From: Saprospiraceae bacterium
Lineage (GTDB): Bacteria > Bacteroidota > Bacteroidia > Chitinophagales > Saprospiraceae
Direction of reading: 5' to 3'
DNA: 64,000 bases
NCBI GenBank assembly: GCA_020628645.1
Contig: JAHDES010000004.1
Span: 124,001-188,000 of the forward strand
Shown: piece by piece, positions 41,840 to 53,600 of the stretch
How the letters are laid out: each line of letters begins with the position of its first letter
Numbering within the stretch: position 1 is the first letter of the stretch
Notes under the pieces: generated by a model
What the model was told of the DNA's origin: nothing
Databases searched by the model: none
What the model saw: only the letters and a program-made list of their open reading frames with translations
Position numbers and translations under genes: made by a program

Positions 41840-44800
41840 TTATCTTGCAAGTAATACATCTCCTTTTACAATCTCACGTCTACCTGTTAATAATTCCACA
41901 TCAAAAACGTAGACATAAATACCAGGTTCGAGTTCTTCTCCATTCAATAATCCATTCCATCCTAACGACTCATTATTAGGAAGAATGTCTTTTGTACTAA
42001 AGACTAAACTTCCCCAGCGATCAAACACTTGGAAACTATGAATATTCGCAACGCTACCATCTCTTGCAAAGAGCGTTAAAGCATCATTGACTCCATCTCC
42101 ATTATAAGGAGTAAAAGCATTAGGTACAAATACATTAATTTCTCGATCTACTTCTACAATGATTTGTGCTTGATCTGTACAGCCGTTCTCATTTACTACA
42201 GTAACGGTATAAAGCGTATTTTGAAGGGTATTGGTCGTGGTGGTTAAACAAGTATCACAAGATAAGCCAGAAGAAGGAGTCCAACTTACAGATTGAATTT
42301 CATCTGGTGGAATATTGGTAATCGCTTCTAAATCTTCGGTATCTCCAATACGAATTTCTACTTCAGATTCAAGATCAACTGTCACTTCGGGTACAAATGG
42401 AATAAATAGACTCGTCGATAATTCGCAGCCATTGACATCCATAATTTGAATATCATAGGTAGCATTATCTTCTAAATTGGTAAAGATTGATTCTGTTGTA
42501 AAACTAGCACCATTATCAATAGAATACATGTAAGGGCCAACTCCACCATCTACAGTGGAAACTTGGAGGGCAGCAGGATCACCAAAACAAGGAGGATCAG
42601 TTACATCTACCGTGAAATCAACAGGTATATTTTCATTTTGTGTAATGATAATGGAAGCTTCATCCGTACAACCATTTAAGTTATTTGAAATCAATAAGGT
42701 ATATTCCCCAGGGGCATTTACCAAAGGGGTAAAGCCGTCTTCTCCAGATACAATACTTCCATCTGTCGTACTCCATAAATAAACAAATTCATTTCCAGTA
42801 GCACCAGAGCCATTTAAATTTCCATCTACAATCGTACAATTCAACTCAAAAGTGTCTCCTGCATCTACTTCTGGAATAGCAATATCTTGAGAAACTTCCA
42901 TCTGTGCTTGAGTAGTACAACCATTATCTTCATTCACGATATCTAAGGTATAATTCCCCGGAGCATCTACTGTAATAGTCGACGTTCCAATACCAGCTAT
43001 GATATTTCCATCAGGCGTAGTCCAAGAATAGCCTACATTTGTAGCATTATTGACATTTCCTTCTAAATCGACTGTTAAAATGGTACAATTCAGTTCTTCT
43101 GGTGTTCCAATAGATGCCAGTGGTACATCTTGACTAGCATCTACTAATACGCTTGTCATTGCAGTACAACCATTAGAAATATCCGTTACTAATAAATCAT
43201 AATTTCCTGCTGCATTAACCTGTACTTCTTGCATTAAAGCAGTACCAAAAATTCCAGTACCTGTCCATAAATAAGTATACTCAGATCCAGTACTAGACAT
43301 AGAGCCATCTAATGTTATAATGGGTTCATCACAAGTTATCAGAGTAGCTTCTTCTACCATGGCAATGGGTGACACAATATCTTGTAATACTTCAACTGAA
43401 TCTAAACTAACACATTGATTATCATTATTGGTAACCGTAAAATAATACGTACCAGGGGCATCGACTAGTCCTTGAATGATAGAAGTAGCTCCTGAAACGA
43501 TATTTCCTTCTATGGTTGACCATTCATAAGCGAAATTTCCATTCTCACTCGACCCCACTCCACTCAAGGCTGCATTGGTGAATTCACAAGTTAATATGGA
43601 AGGTGTACCTATATTAACGGTTGGTAATTCTACATCTTGATCGACAAAAACGGATGTATTAGAAACACAATTATTATCCGTATTGGTAACTAAAAGTTCA
43701 TAAGTCCCCATCGCATCAACTATAGGAGTAAGTCCATCATCTCCTGAAATAATATTTCCATCCGTTGTCGTCCATGCATAAATGAATTCAGCTCCAAGAC
43801 TTGAATTATTGGCATCTAGATTGAAACTAATATTCGTACAAGTTAACAACTCACTTTCTTCAATGGAGGCAGAAGGTAGCGTAATATCCTCATCTACAAT
43901 AATTTGATCACTTTCGACACAATTATTATTCATATTAGTAACTTCTAATTGATACGTTCCAGGGGCATCAATCAAAGGAGATAATCCATCATTTCCAGAT
44001 AAAATATTCCCATCAATAGTGGTCCAAACATAATTAAATTCGGCACCTTCATCTGTTCCAGTAGCGTCTAAATTCAACTCTGTTAATGTACAATTTAATT
44101 GGCTTGCCGTACCAGCTTCTACAGTTGGATTGGTAATATCTTGAGTAATCGTAACACTTGAGGTCGTTTCACAACTATTGCTTGGATCAAAAACAGATAA
44201 TGCATAAATACCGGGTTGATCTATCGTAGGATTTAATCCATCATTTCCAGATAAAATATTCCCATCAGTAGTTGTCCAAGTATAGGTTAACCCAAATCCT
44301 GTAGAAGAATTTGTCCCATCTAAATCAAGCGATGTAATCGCACAATTTAATTCTTGCGTTAATCCTGCATCGGAAACAGGCGCATTGGCATCAGCTTCTA
44401 TAGTTACATCTGCGGTTGTCGTACAATTATTATTGGTATTGGTGACAATAAGGGTATAAATGGCAGGTTGATCTACTGTTGGAGTTAAAGTAGTTGTACC
44501 ATTTAGAATATTTCCACTAGTACTTGTCCATTCATAAGCAAAATTGGCACCTATATCAGAAGCGCCCCCATCCAAATCAATCGACTCGGTAGCACAATCT
44601 AAAACGGCTAAATTTCCAGCATCTGCAATTGGTGGTGTGATATTTTGAGCCACCGTAATACTTTGCATAGAATTACATCCATTGGAAGTGTTCGCTATTA
44701 ATAATTCATACGTACCGGGGGCATCAATTGTGGGAGAAGTGCTATCATCTCCTGAGACAATATTTCCATCTGAAGTAGACCATTGATAGGTGAATTCCAT

Positions 44801-47800
44801 TCCTTCACTTGAAGCGGAAGCATCTAAATTTTGATCCATCAAGGTACAATTGAGTTCCATTGGATCTTCAATCATAACCGTAGGAAAATCTACTTCTTCA
44901 GTGATGGTAACACTTTGTTCAGCGGTACAGTTATTAAGATCATTGGTAACTAAAAGCGTATAAACTCCAGGGTCATCTATCGTTGGATTCAGCGTCATTT
45001 CATCTGCAAGAATATTTCCATCTGGTGTTGTCCAATTATACGTAAATTCTGTTCCTGTACTGGATGCTGATCCATCTAAAACTACATCTGTCGTCACACA
45101 AGTAAGTGTGCTTGCAGCCCCTGCATTTGCAACTGGATTGATAATATTCTCGGTAATAAGGATGGATTCCATGGCTGTACAGCCATTACCTGTATTTGTA
45201 ACCAATAATTCATAAATACCGGGGTCATCCACTGTGACTAAGGCTGCATTAGTTGGAGAATTAAAATTACCATCAGTTGTTGTCCAGGTATAGGTAAATT
45301 CACTTCCAGAACTCGTCATTGGTCCTCCAATCTCGTAATTTATTTCTGTACAATTCAATTCAAAGGTAGTTCCCACATCCGCTATAGGATTTTCTATGTC
45401 TTGAGGAATGGTCACACTAGAAACAGACGTACAGTTATTATCCATATTGGTTAAGGTCAAAACATAGGTTCCGGGAGCATTGACTGTAGGAGAAAGGGAA
45501 GTCTCCCCTGTTTCAATTGATCCATCTGTAGTAGACCAATTAAAAGAAATATTAGCACCAGAAGAAGACGCACTACCATCCAGATTAAGTTGTAGTACAT
45601 TACAATCTAATGTAGCGGGTTCACCTGCATCTGAAATGGGGGCATTGGTATCCTGTTCTATTTCCACCATATCCATTGCTGTACAACCATTGTCTGTATT
45701 GGTGACCAATAAATTATACATACCAGGCGCATTAATCTCAGGATTCAAGGTCATTTCATCTTGTAGAATATTACCATTTGGTGTGTCCCAATTATAAATC
45801 ATATTGCCACCTGTAGAAGTACCTGTTCCATCTAGAACTAAACTTTCGACTGCACAACTAAGTATCTCTGTAAGACCAGCTTCCACCATAGGTAAATTAA
45901 TATCTTGAGAAATGACCACCTCAGCATCATGTGTACAACCATTATCGGTATTAGTCACCAATAAATGATACGTTCCGGGGGTATTAATTTGTAAATTAGG
46001 CGCATTTGCATTTACACCTACATTTCCATCTGCGCTTGTCCAATTGTAGGAAAACTCACTTCCTGTACTCGTCAAAGTTCCTCCAATTTCATAATCAATC
46101 TCAATACAATTCAATTGAAAATCACTACCTGCATCAGCAATAGGATCAGTTATATCTTGAGGAATAGTCACACTAGAGACAGATGTACAATTATTATCGG
46201 TATTGGTTAATGTTAACACATAAGTACCAGGGACATTAATTGTAGGAGACAATGTTGTTTCTCCTGTTTCAAAAGCACCATCTGTGGTAGACCATTCTAA
46301 GGAAATATTAGCACCTGTAGATGAAGCTGTTCCATCTAAATTGATTTCTACTACATTACAATTTAAGGATGAAGGTTCACCTGCATCTGAAATGGGTGCA
46401 TCCGTATCTTGTCCAATTTCAACCATATCCATTGCCGTACAACCATTATCTGTGTTGGTGACCACCAAATTATACATCCCGGGAGCATTAATCTCAGGAC
46501 TTAATGTCATTTCATCTTGTAAAATATTACCATTTGGGGTGTCCCAATTATAGGTAATATTGGTACCTGTAGCAGTACCTGTTCCATCTAATACTAAACT
46601 TTCTACTGTACAATTGAGTATCTCCGAAAGACCTGCTTCCACTACTGGAGGGGTAATGTCTTGAGAGATGACAACATCTGCATCATTGGTACAACCATTG
46701 ATGGTATTGGTCACTACTAGATTATACGTTCCAGGGGCATTTATTTGTGGTGTCAAACTAGATGCATCAGCTACGATACTTCCATCGGGTGTAGTCCAAT
46801 TATAGATAAATTCTGTACCTATACTGGATGCATCTGCATTGAGATTCAATTCTGTGATGGCACAAGTCAATTCTGCTGTTAGGCCTGCATCTGCTAGAGG
46901 TTGATCTACGTCTTGATCTATTACAATATTTGCTTCATCTGTACAGCCATTTCCAGTATGAGTAACAATCAAGGTGTATGTACCGGGGGTACTTATTGTA
47001 GTGGTCGCTGCATCGGCAATCGCCATATTATTTTCATCTATCCATTCATAAGTAAGGCTTGTTGTACCAGAAGAAGCAGCTGCATCAAGATTTAGACTAG
47101 TATCTGTACAATTTAGGGTATCTGTTAAACCTGCGTCAGCAATGGGTGTTTCTAAATCATTAACGACTTCTACTGTATCTACACTTGTACAGCCATTATC
47201 CATATTAGTGACTAATAATTGATACGATCCTATAGAATCTATTAATGGAGTTAGCGTCGTTTCATCTTCCAAAATATTTCCATCTGTTGTAGACCACGCA
47301 TATGAAATATTTGTTCCTGTACTTGATCCGTCTCCACTTAATGTCAAAGAAGTAGTAGTACACGTTAAAACATCATTTACACTTGCGACCACATCAGGTG
47401 CATTGACATCTGCTGGAACAGTTTGTCCAACTAAAACGGTACAACCATTTTCATCAGTTACACTCACTTGATAATCTCCTGCGGGTAGGTCTGTCGCATT
47501 TTGGAAAATTGTATTATTACTCCAAAGATAGTCATAGTCACCTGTCCCTCCTTCAGCAGTAACAGTAAGTTCGCCAATTTCAGGCTCTGCACATGTTGTC
47601 CCTGTAACTAGAGTAACTTCTGCCGTCAGTATTTCTGGGTCTTCAACAACTACTTCGGGTGAGGCTGCTGTACAGCCATTTGCATCCGTAATGGTCACAT
47701 TATACGCACCGGGAGGAAGTCCTATAGCGTCTTGAGTCGTTTGATTATCAGGATCATCCCAAGTATACGAATAAGGAGGTAGACCTCCTAAAGTGGTGAT

Positions 47801-49963
47801 ACTAGCTATTCCATCATCTCCATCATTACAAGAGGTCATTGATGGATCAGGAACTAAGAAAAAATTAGGATTACCGACAATAGCAGTACCATCAATTGTT
47901 CCATCACAGCCACTAGTTTCAACAGAAATAACTTCATAAATCCCTAATACATCCGTAGTAATATAATAAGGACTTTGATCCGTTGAAACGGGAGGCTGTT
48001 CCACGCCATTAATGGTGTATACAATATCCCAAGTCGGGCCAGGGCCAGAAAGGTTAACGGGAAGATCTGTTGTAGGGCTTTCAGGACAAACAAATCCAAT
48101 ACCTGACATGCTTGCTTCTGGCTCACCAACTACCGTAATGTATGCTGTATCATAAGCAATTTTATTACAATTATCGGTTACTGTCAAATAATATGGATAT
48201 ACCCCAGGGGTGGGAGGTGGCGTAAAGGTAATTTGTTCATCCATAGATATGAAACCAGCCGGCCCCTCCCATAAGACCGAATAATCGGGGGGTGGGCCAT
48301 CGCCAATAAAGGCATCAGGGAAACCTCCATTTATGGTGGGGGTAATAATATGTTCCCTTACTCCACACATTATAAAATCATCTACATTAGAAATTGTAAT
48401 TGGATGAATATCTATAATATCAAAGGTATAAGATGGAGCTGTACAAGTACAAGGTAAATCTAAGTAAATGGAAATCGTTTCTGTCCCTTCTATCAAGCTA
48501 TCACTAAAAACAACTATTTCTTCAAAATGAATCGCATAGCCTAAATCTGGATTGATGGGTAAATTTGGAAGGACAATAGCATTATTAAAGGTAATATCAT
48601 AGTCTCGATTAGACGCTCCAGGTCCATTAACAATATCCACCCCAATAACTACGGGATCCGTACTCCCTGGATTAAAATTTTGACTAATAAAACTAATCAC
48701 CCCAGTACTATCACCACAACCTTCGTACATGTAATTATCTCCTGTTTCATCAAATGCAATGTCTATATTAAATTCTCCTCCAGCACTAAAACTATTAGCT
48801 TTTAACAAAATAGCTGAACCAAATAATTGATCTCTACCATCAGCAATAGCTATTTTTACATGATAAGTTTCACAAGGTTGGACTCTGTATATTGTACGCA
48901 ATGGAACTGTCCACCCATCAAATTGTGTTTCTGTGGGTGCTGCTGCTGGAGCATTAACTTCTTCTGATGAACATGATCCTCCCTGGGGAACATGGACGTT
49001 ACTAACATAATATTCTCGATTTTTATACCAATTAATATTATTAATCGTCACGGGTTCATCAAATAATAAAGTTTCTCCTGTTGGATCATTAGGATCAGGT
49101 AGATAAGCAATGTTTACAGCATTTCTACTAAATACATTTCCCCCATCGATACCAGGACCACTTAGAAAGAAAGCAAATATGTCATTAAAATCATTTGGCG
49201 CATAATCGCAATATTCTTCTGATGCAAATACATACTCAAAAGACATAAACTCAGAGGCAGGAACAAAATCGAACTCTAAGATTGATGCATCTTGATTGCC
49301 TAAAGGGATGGGGGATGTCATTTGCTCTAAAGCAAACAAATCTGTATCTCCTGCTTGTCCTATTACGCCCCCTGCGCCAGTCTCCGTATTTCCTGCATAG
49401 GTTAATTGAGCTAAGGGGCCCGTAGATAAAACAATACCTTCTTCTAATCCTATATTAGTCGCTCCATTACTAAACACACCTACTTCTCCTCTTGTTTGGA
49501 TAGACCCAGGTATTAAATCAAAACAATCATTTTTAAATAAAATGTCTTGTACTAAGTATTCTTTATCGGATTCACTTTCAAGAATAAGCCAATTCATCTT
49601 AGGATCTTTTTCGATACCTATGACGGCTAAATGAGGATAGGTCGCTTTATCTGTTTTACAGTCTGAACGTTTAATAAGCAATTCCATGCAATCACTATTT
49701 GCTCGAAAGACCATTTTATCCTTGCTTAAATATTTCATTTCTATATCATAGGAACATTGTGGCGCGTATCGGTCATCATACACATGAAGGTTATAATCCC
49801 TCCCTTCATCTAAACCACAAAGTTGGAAGGTATGAACACTCTCCGTCATTTTGAAATCATGGGAAATTACATGATCGGTATTGGCTGTTAATTTTTCAGC
49901 TTGTGCAAAAAGAAGATGAGTAAAAAATAGTAGAACTAAAGTAATTGTAAAATTCGCTCTCAT
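41840..49963 (-). CDS. Giant T9SS surface protein: choice-of-anchor L, about 19 Ig-like repeats, gliding-type C-terminus
   Basis: 2,707 residues from the ATG at 49963, where a signal peptide starts (FTITLVLLFFTHLLFAQ); the open frame allows 22 more residues. Order: unrecognised beta region (20-150); choice-of-anchor L domain (about 155-400; SNGATNIGLEEGIVLSTG, FVFASEEY-like YVFASEEYCDY); a Calx-beta-like segment (about 400-530); an Ig/PKD domain; two SprB-like repeats (GLPPYSYTWDD, GTGDYDYLWSN); 19 tandem modules of about 83 residues, each with one early LxC and one late NGC cysteine that probably pair; a last SprB-like unit; and a CHU_C sorting domain (FVPNAFTPYNGDGVNDALTL, then FDRWGSLVF, LEPGIYVYVFDV). 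It is expected to be secreted by T9SS and attached to the cell surface as a long stalk or adhesin. Confidence 0.9.
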   Translation of the reverse strand: MRANFTITLVLLFFTHLLFAQAEKLTANTDHVISHDFKMTESVHTFQLCGLDEGRDYNLHVYDDRYAPQCSYDIEMKYLSKDKMVFRANSDCMELLIKRSDCKTDKATYPHLAVIGIEKDPKMNWLILESESDKEYLVQDILFKNDCFDLIPGSIQTRGEVGVFSNGATNIGLEEGIVLSTGPLAQLTYAGNTETGAGGVIGQAGDTDLFALEQMTSPIPLGNQDASILEFDFVPASEFMSFEYVFASEEYCDYAPNDFNDIFAFFLSGPGIDGGNVFSRNAVNIAYLPDPNDPTGETLLFDEPVTINNINWYKNREYYVSNVHVPQGGSCSSEEVNAPAAAPTETQFDGWTVPLRTIYRVQPCETYHVKIAIADGRDQLFGSAILLKANSFSAGGEFNIDIAFDETGDNYMYEGCGDSTGVISFISQNFNPGSTDPVVIGVDIVNGPGASNRDYDITFNNAIVLPNLPINPDLGYAIHFEEIVVFSDSLIEGTETISIYLDLPCTCTAPSYTFDIIDIHPITISNVDDFIMCGVREHIITPTINGGFPDAFIGDGPPPDYSVLWEGPAGFISMDEQITFTPPPTPGVYPYYLTVTDNCNKIAYDTAYITVVGEPEASMSGIGFVCPESPTTDLPVNLSGPGPTWDIVYTINGVEQPPVSTDQSPYYITTDVLGIYEVISVETSGCDGTIDGTAIVGNPNFFLVPDPSMTSCNDGDDGIASITTLGGLPPYSYTWDDPDNQTTQDAIGLPPGAYNVTITDANGCTAASPEVVVEDPEILTAEVTLVTGTTCAEPEIGELTVTAEGGTGDYDYLWSNNTIFQNATDLPAGDYQVSVTDENGCTVLVGQTVPADVNAPDVVASVNDVLTCTTTSLTLSGDGSSTGTNISYAWSTTDGNILEDETTLTPLIDSIGSYQLLVTNMDNGCTSVDTVEVVNDLETPIADAGLTDTLNCTDTSLNLDAAASSGTTSLTYEWIDENNMAIADAATTTISTPGTYTLIVTHTGNGCTDEANIVIDQDVDQPLADAGLTAELTCAITELNLNADASSIGTEFIYNWTTPDGSIVADASSLTPQINAPGTYNLVVTNTINGCTNDADVVISQDITPPVVEAGLSEILNCTVESLVLDGTGTATGTNITYNWDTPNGNILQDEMTLSPEINAPGMYNLVVTNTDNGCTAMDMVEIGQDTDAPISDAGEPSSLNCNVVEINLDGTASSTGANISLEWSTTDGAFETGETTLSPTINVPGTYVLTLTNTDNNCTSVSSVTIPQDITDPIADAGSDFQLNCIEIDYEIGGTLTSTGSEFSYNWTSADGNVGVNANAPNLQINTPGTYHLLVTNTDNGCTHDAEVVISQDINLPMVEAGLTEILSCAVESLVLDGTGTSTGGNMIYNWDTPNGNILQDEMTLNPEINAPGMYNLLVTNTDNGCTAMDMVEIEQDTNAPISDAGEPATLDCNVLQLNLDGSASSSGANISFNWSTTDGSIETGETSLSPTVNAPGTYVLTLTNMDNNCTSVSSVTIPQDIENPIADVGTTFELNCTEINYEIGGPMTSSGSEFTYTWTTTDGNFNSPTNAALVTVDDPGIYELLVTNTGNGCTAMESILITENIINPVANAGAASTLTCVTTDVVLDGSASSTGTEFTYNWTTPDGNILADEMTLNPTIDDPGVYTLLVTNDLNNCTAEQSVTITEEVDFPTVMIEDPMELNCTLMDQNLDASASSEGMEFTYQWSTSDGNIVSGDDSTSPTIDAPGTYELLIANTSNGCNSMQSITVAQNITPPIADAGNLAVLDCATESIDLDGGASDIGANFAYEWTSTSGNILNGTTTLTPTVDQPAIYTLIVTNTNNNCTTTADVTIEADANAPVSDAGLTQELNCAITSLDLDGTNSSTGFGLTYTWTTTDGNILSGNDGLNPTIDQPGIYALSVFDPSNSCETTSSVTITQDITNPTVEAGTASQLNCTLTELNLDATGTDEGAEFNYVWTTIDGNILSGNDGLSPLIDAPGTYQLEVTNMNNNCVESDQIIVDEDITLPSASIEESELLTCTNISFNLDANNSSLGAEFIYAWTTTDGNIISGDDGLTPIVDAMGTYELLVTNTDNNCVSNTSVFVDQDVELPTVNIGTPSILTCEFTNAALSGVGSSENGNFAYEWSTIEGNIVSGATSIIQGLVDAPGTYYFTVTNNDNQCVSLDSVEVLQDIVSPIAMVEEATLITCDEPIITLDGSMSSTGSEYTYLWTGTGIFGTALMQEVQVNAAGNYDLLVTDISNGCTAMTSVLVDASQDVPLASIGTPEELNCTILTVDLEGNVNNATNVGYSWTTPDGNIIAGIGTSTITVDAPGNYTLDIVNEDNGCTTQAQMEVSQDIAIPEVDAGDTFELNCTIVDGNLNGSGATGNEFVYLWSTTDGSIVSGEDGFTPLVNAPGEYTLLISNNLNGCTDEASIIITQNENIPVDFTVDVTDPPCFGDPAALQVSTVDGGVGPYMYSIDNGASFTTESIFTNLEDNATYDIQIMDVNGCELSTSLFIPFVPEVTVDLESEVEIRIGDTEDLEAITNIPPDEIQSVSWTPSSGLSCDTCLTTTTNTLQNTLYTVTVVNENGCTDQAQIIVEVDREINVFVPNAFTPYNGDGVNDALTLFARDGSVANIHSFQVFDRWGSLVFSTKDILPNNESLGWNGLLNGEELEPGIYVYVFDVELLTGRREIVKGDVLLAR

Positions 49964-50245
49964 TACAAATAAAGTTGTTACATAGTTGTTGAATAAGCGA
50001 ATTCTACCTTTTTCAAAAAAGGCATACAAAAGACAGGCTTATTATCTTACCTACAAGACAATAAGCAATATGATTCTTTTGTACTAAATCCGCTCTATAA
50101 AATCATTTGACTCTACAATAAAACTATAGTGAATAGCTACGCTAAAGAAGCGGGCTATCATTAGCTTTTAGTTTGCATAGACAAACAAGGCATGAACAAC
50201 AAGGTCTTAGACTTGTCATTCAAGCAAAATTTTTCTTAGGATGAC

Positions 50246-50296
50246 ATTAGCTTGGGGTGTGATCAAAAAGCTAATATTTTCTGTGAGGTATCACAG
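50246..50296. repeat. Two adjacent hairpins in the spacer between the giant genes
   Basis: ATTAGCTT (50246-50253) with AAGCTAAT (50268-50275), then the palindrome CTGTGA-GGTA-TCACAG (50281-50296). The region 49964-50472 has no credible ORF and must hold the promoter of the 41840 gene; a weaker ATAGC/GCTAT repeat lies near 50135-50160. It may encode a structured RNA or be a decayed mobile element. Confidence 0.45.
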
Positions 50297-50472
50297 CAAG
50301 ATAGGTCTATACACCATAAAGAATATGGTATATTAGTAAACTATGAATATATTTTTTATTAACGTCACTAAATTACAAAATTTTTAGTTGCTTTTCAATA
50401 TTATGGCAAAATTGAGCAATTTTGTCCGTGATTTTATACTTTTTTTAAACAAATGGGGTTATTCGTAAGATA

Positions 50473-50576
50473 ATACCGAATTGACAAAATTCTTTCGTAC
50501 ATAATTTACGATTTTTTCAAATCGGCATTATACGTTGAAGGTGTGATTTACGAAATCACTTATTCAATTGCGTATA
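50473..50576 (+). repeat. 104-bp dispersed structured element, copy 2
   Basis: Nearly identical to 15517-15620, gap-free, including the palindrome GTGATTTACGAAATCAC and the block from ATAATTTACG to CACTTA without a difference. Here no gene follows in the same direction; it lies between the two giant genes. Confidence 0.85.
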
Positions 50577-50604
50577 ATTTGTAGGAGGCTCACGAAAATA
50601 AAAA

Positions 50605-50635
50605 AGAGGTTACATCTAAAAAAGACATAACCTCT
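50605..50635 (-). terminator. Rho-independent terminator of the 3,088-residue gene
   Basis: On the minus strand AGAGGTTA (50635-50628) pairs with TAACCTCT (50612-50605) and is followed by TTTTTATTTT. It begins 25 nt after the gene's stop. Confidence 0.85.
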
Positions 50636-50660
50636 ACTATATTGATATAAATTTTTGACC

Positions 50661-53600
50661 TTATTTTATGAGACTAATATCTCCTGTAAGAATACGGGTA
50701 CTACCATCAATTAATTCTAATTCTATGTAATAAACATAAGTAGCTGGCTTGAGCTCTTGCCCTCTAAATGTACCATCCCATACCGCACTATTTAAATCAA
50801 TATTACTTTGCCCAAATAATTGTGTACCCCAGCGATCAAAAATATTGAATTGTTTTAGCTGAACGACACTTTCATCTCTAGCATAGATACGGAATTCATC
50901 ATTATTTCCATCACCGTTAAATGGTGAGAAAACATTAGGAATAAATACGCCAATTTCACGATCTACCCGTAAAGTAATTTCAGCTTCTGTACTACATCCA
51001 TTTTCATTTTCGATCACTACTGTATACGTAATATCTTCTGTTGTAGTAGTCGTTGGATTTAAACTAGTAGGATCAGACAGCGCTGTTGCTGGTGTCCATG
51101 TAACAGAAGCAATTTGGTTTTCAGGGATATTCGTAATGGTATTTAACTGGTAGGATTGTCCGATAGAAATTTCAACTTCATCTTCTAATATAGCTGTTAC
51201 TTCTTCTACTACAGGTACAATAAAAGTTGTTGTTAATTCACAACCTTCTGCATCTTGTATCATCACATCATAAGCACCACTTTCCAAATCAAGGAAATCA
51301 TTTTCACTATAAAAATTCACCCCATCATCAATAGAGAACACATAAGGAGCAACCCCTCCTTGTACATTGATCGCTTCGATACTACCTAATAAATCATGGC
51401 ATAATGGAGCAACTGCATTTGCTGTAATTAATTCTGGAATATTCTCATTTTGCTTAACTTCTATCTCGTCCGTACCTGTACAACCATTCAAAGCATTTGT
51501 AACAACTAGAATATAATTTCCAGATGCGTCAACAGTTGGATTAAGGGTATTGGCACCTTCTACGATGTTACCATCTATTGTCGTCCATACATATTGCAGA
51601 CCTGATTCAGCTATACCATTTAATACAGTAGATGTTATCGTACACGTCAACTGCTCTGTTTCTTCTATATCTGCTGCTGGAGCATCAATATCTTGCGTTA
51701 CTTCAAGAGATGAGGTAGCAGTACAACCATTATTTAAGTCAATTACTTCTAGATTATACATTCCTGGAGCATCGACTAAAGGACTTGGCGTATCTTCACC
51801 TTCCAGTATATTTCCTCCATTTGTAGACCAAGTAATTTCAATGGTCGGACTATTTTCAATCGTAGAACTTAAATTAGTTTGTGTAAGTAAACAATTTAAT
51901 TCAATAGTTTCTCCTGCAACAGCTAAAGGCACATCTTGATCTACGGTTACATTTAACTCATCTGTAGAAATACATCCGTTAATTATATCTTCTACTGTCA
52001 ATACATACAAACCACCATTATCTACGGTTGGATTGAGTGTTTGAGCACCTGAGACAATACTTCCATCAGCAGTTGCCCAATCGTAACTAAAATCACCTGT
52101 ACTTGATTGTGAAGCATCCACTTCTAAAGCAGGGTTATAACAGTTAAGAATTAAATCTTGTCCTGCATTTGCAGTAGGCAAAGTGGTATTTTCTATTACA
52201 TTCAAGCTTTGTGTACTTTCGCAATTATTATCTGTATTTAAAATGGTAAACGTATAATCTCCTCCTTGTTCAACCTCAATAGAATAATCATTTGTTGTAA
52301 CAATAGAACCATTCGTGCTTGACCATTGGGTTGTAAAATTCATTCCATTATCTGAACCTGCAGCATCAATTAAAACAATTGGATTGGCACAGGTAACAAT
52401 TTCAGGATTCGTTAAACTAATCATTGGAAATTCTCGATCTTCTTCTACTTCAATACTTTGTGTACTAGTACAACCATTTGAAATTTTAGTAACTAATAAA
52501 TCATAAGTCGTGGGTACATCAACTTGTGCTTCGTTTTGAGCAGTAGAAAGAATATTTCCTTCATAGGTACTCCATTCAAACTCAAAATTTTGAGGATCAG
52601 CAATGGTCGCAAATAAATCAACTTCTGTGATAACACAAGTTATTTTTTGAGGGGTATCAATTGTGAATTGTGGTTCTTCAATATCTTGTGAAATGGTAAC
52701 TTCATCTGAAGAAGAACAATTATTATCTGCATTGAATACTTCTAAGGTATACGTTCCAGATTCAGTGATTAATACATCTAATGCATTATTTGTATTAATG
52801 ACATTTGCAGCTTCATCCGTCCAAGTATATTGCATCATATTCCCAGCAGAAGAATTTTGAGCATCTAGTACGATTTCAGTAAGTACACAGTTTAATTCTT
52901 GTGTATCCCCTGCATCTGCGGTAGGTGTTTCAATATCCTGTTCTACAATAACATTTTGGATTGTTTCACAATTATTATCAGTATTCAACATGCTCAAGGT
53001 ATAGGTACCAGGGGCATCAATTTCAGGTGTTAAACTAGTTTCATTTGCCACAAAAGAACCATTCATTGTAGACCAAGCAAATGTAATATTAGCTCCAGTA
53101 CTTGAATTGGTTGCATCTAATACTAGCTTAGTCCGTGTACAATTTAGGTCATCTGCTGCTGCAATCATTACAGCAGGTGCATTTTCATCTGGTTCAACTT
53201 CAACACTTGCTGTACTTGCACAGAAGTTTGTTTGATTTATGGCAGTTAGTTCATACGTTCCTGGCTGATCTATCAGTGGTGTTAATGTTGTTGCTCCACT
53301 GATGATATTTCCATTTGGCGTAGACCATTCATAAGTAATATTATCACCAGAAGCTGAACCTGATAGGCTTAATTCATCTGCCAAACAATCCAATACCTGT
53401 GAAGTACCTGCATCAACAGTTGGATATTCCACATTTTGGGTTACACTCACCGTAGATTGACTTGAACATCCATTTTCGGAATTAGTAACAACAAGTGCAT
53501 AATTTCCAGCAGTAGAAGTTATAATGGTAGCTGTATTATCTAAGCTAGTTGTGCCATCTGACCAATCATAAGTATAAGTCGTACCTGAAGAAGTAGTCGT

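Noticed and set aside
50281-50296. CRP-type operator CTGTGAGGTATCACAG
   Set aside because: The spacer between TGTGA and TCACA is four, not six bases, and there is no evidence for a CRP with this specificity here.
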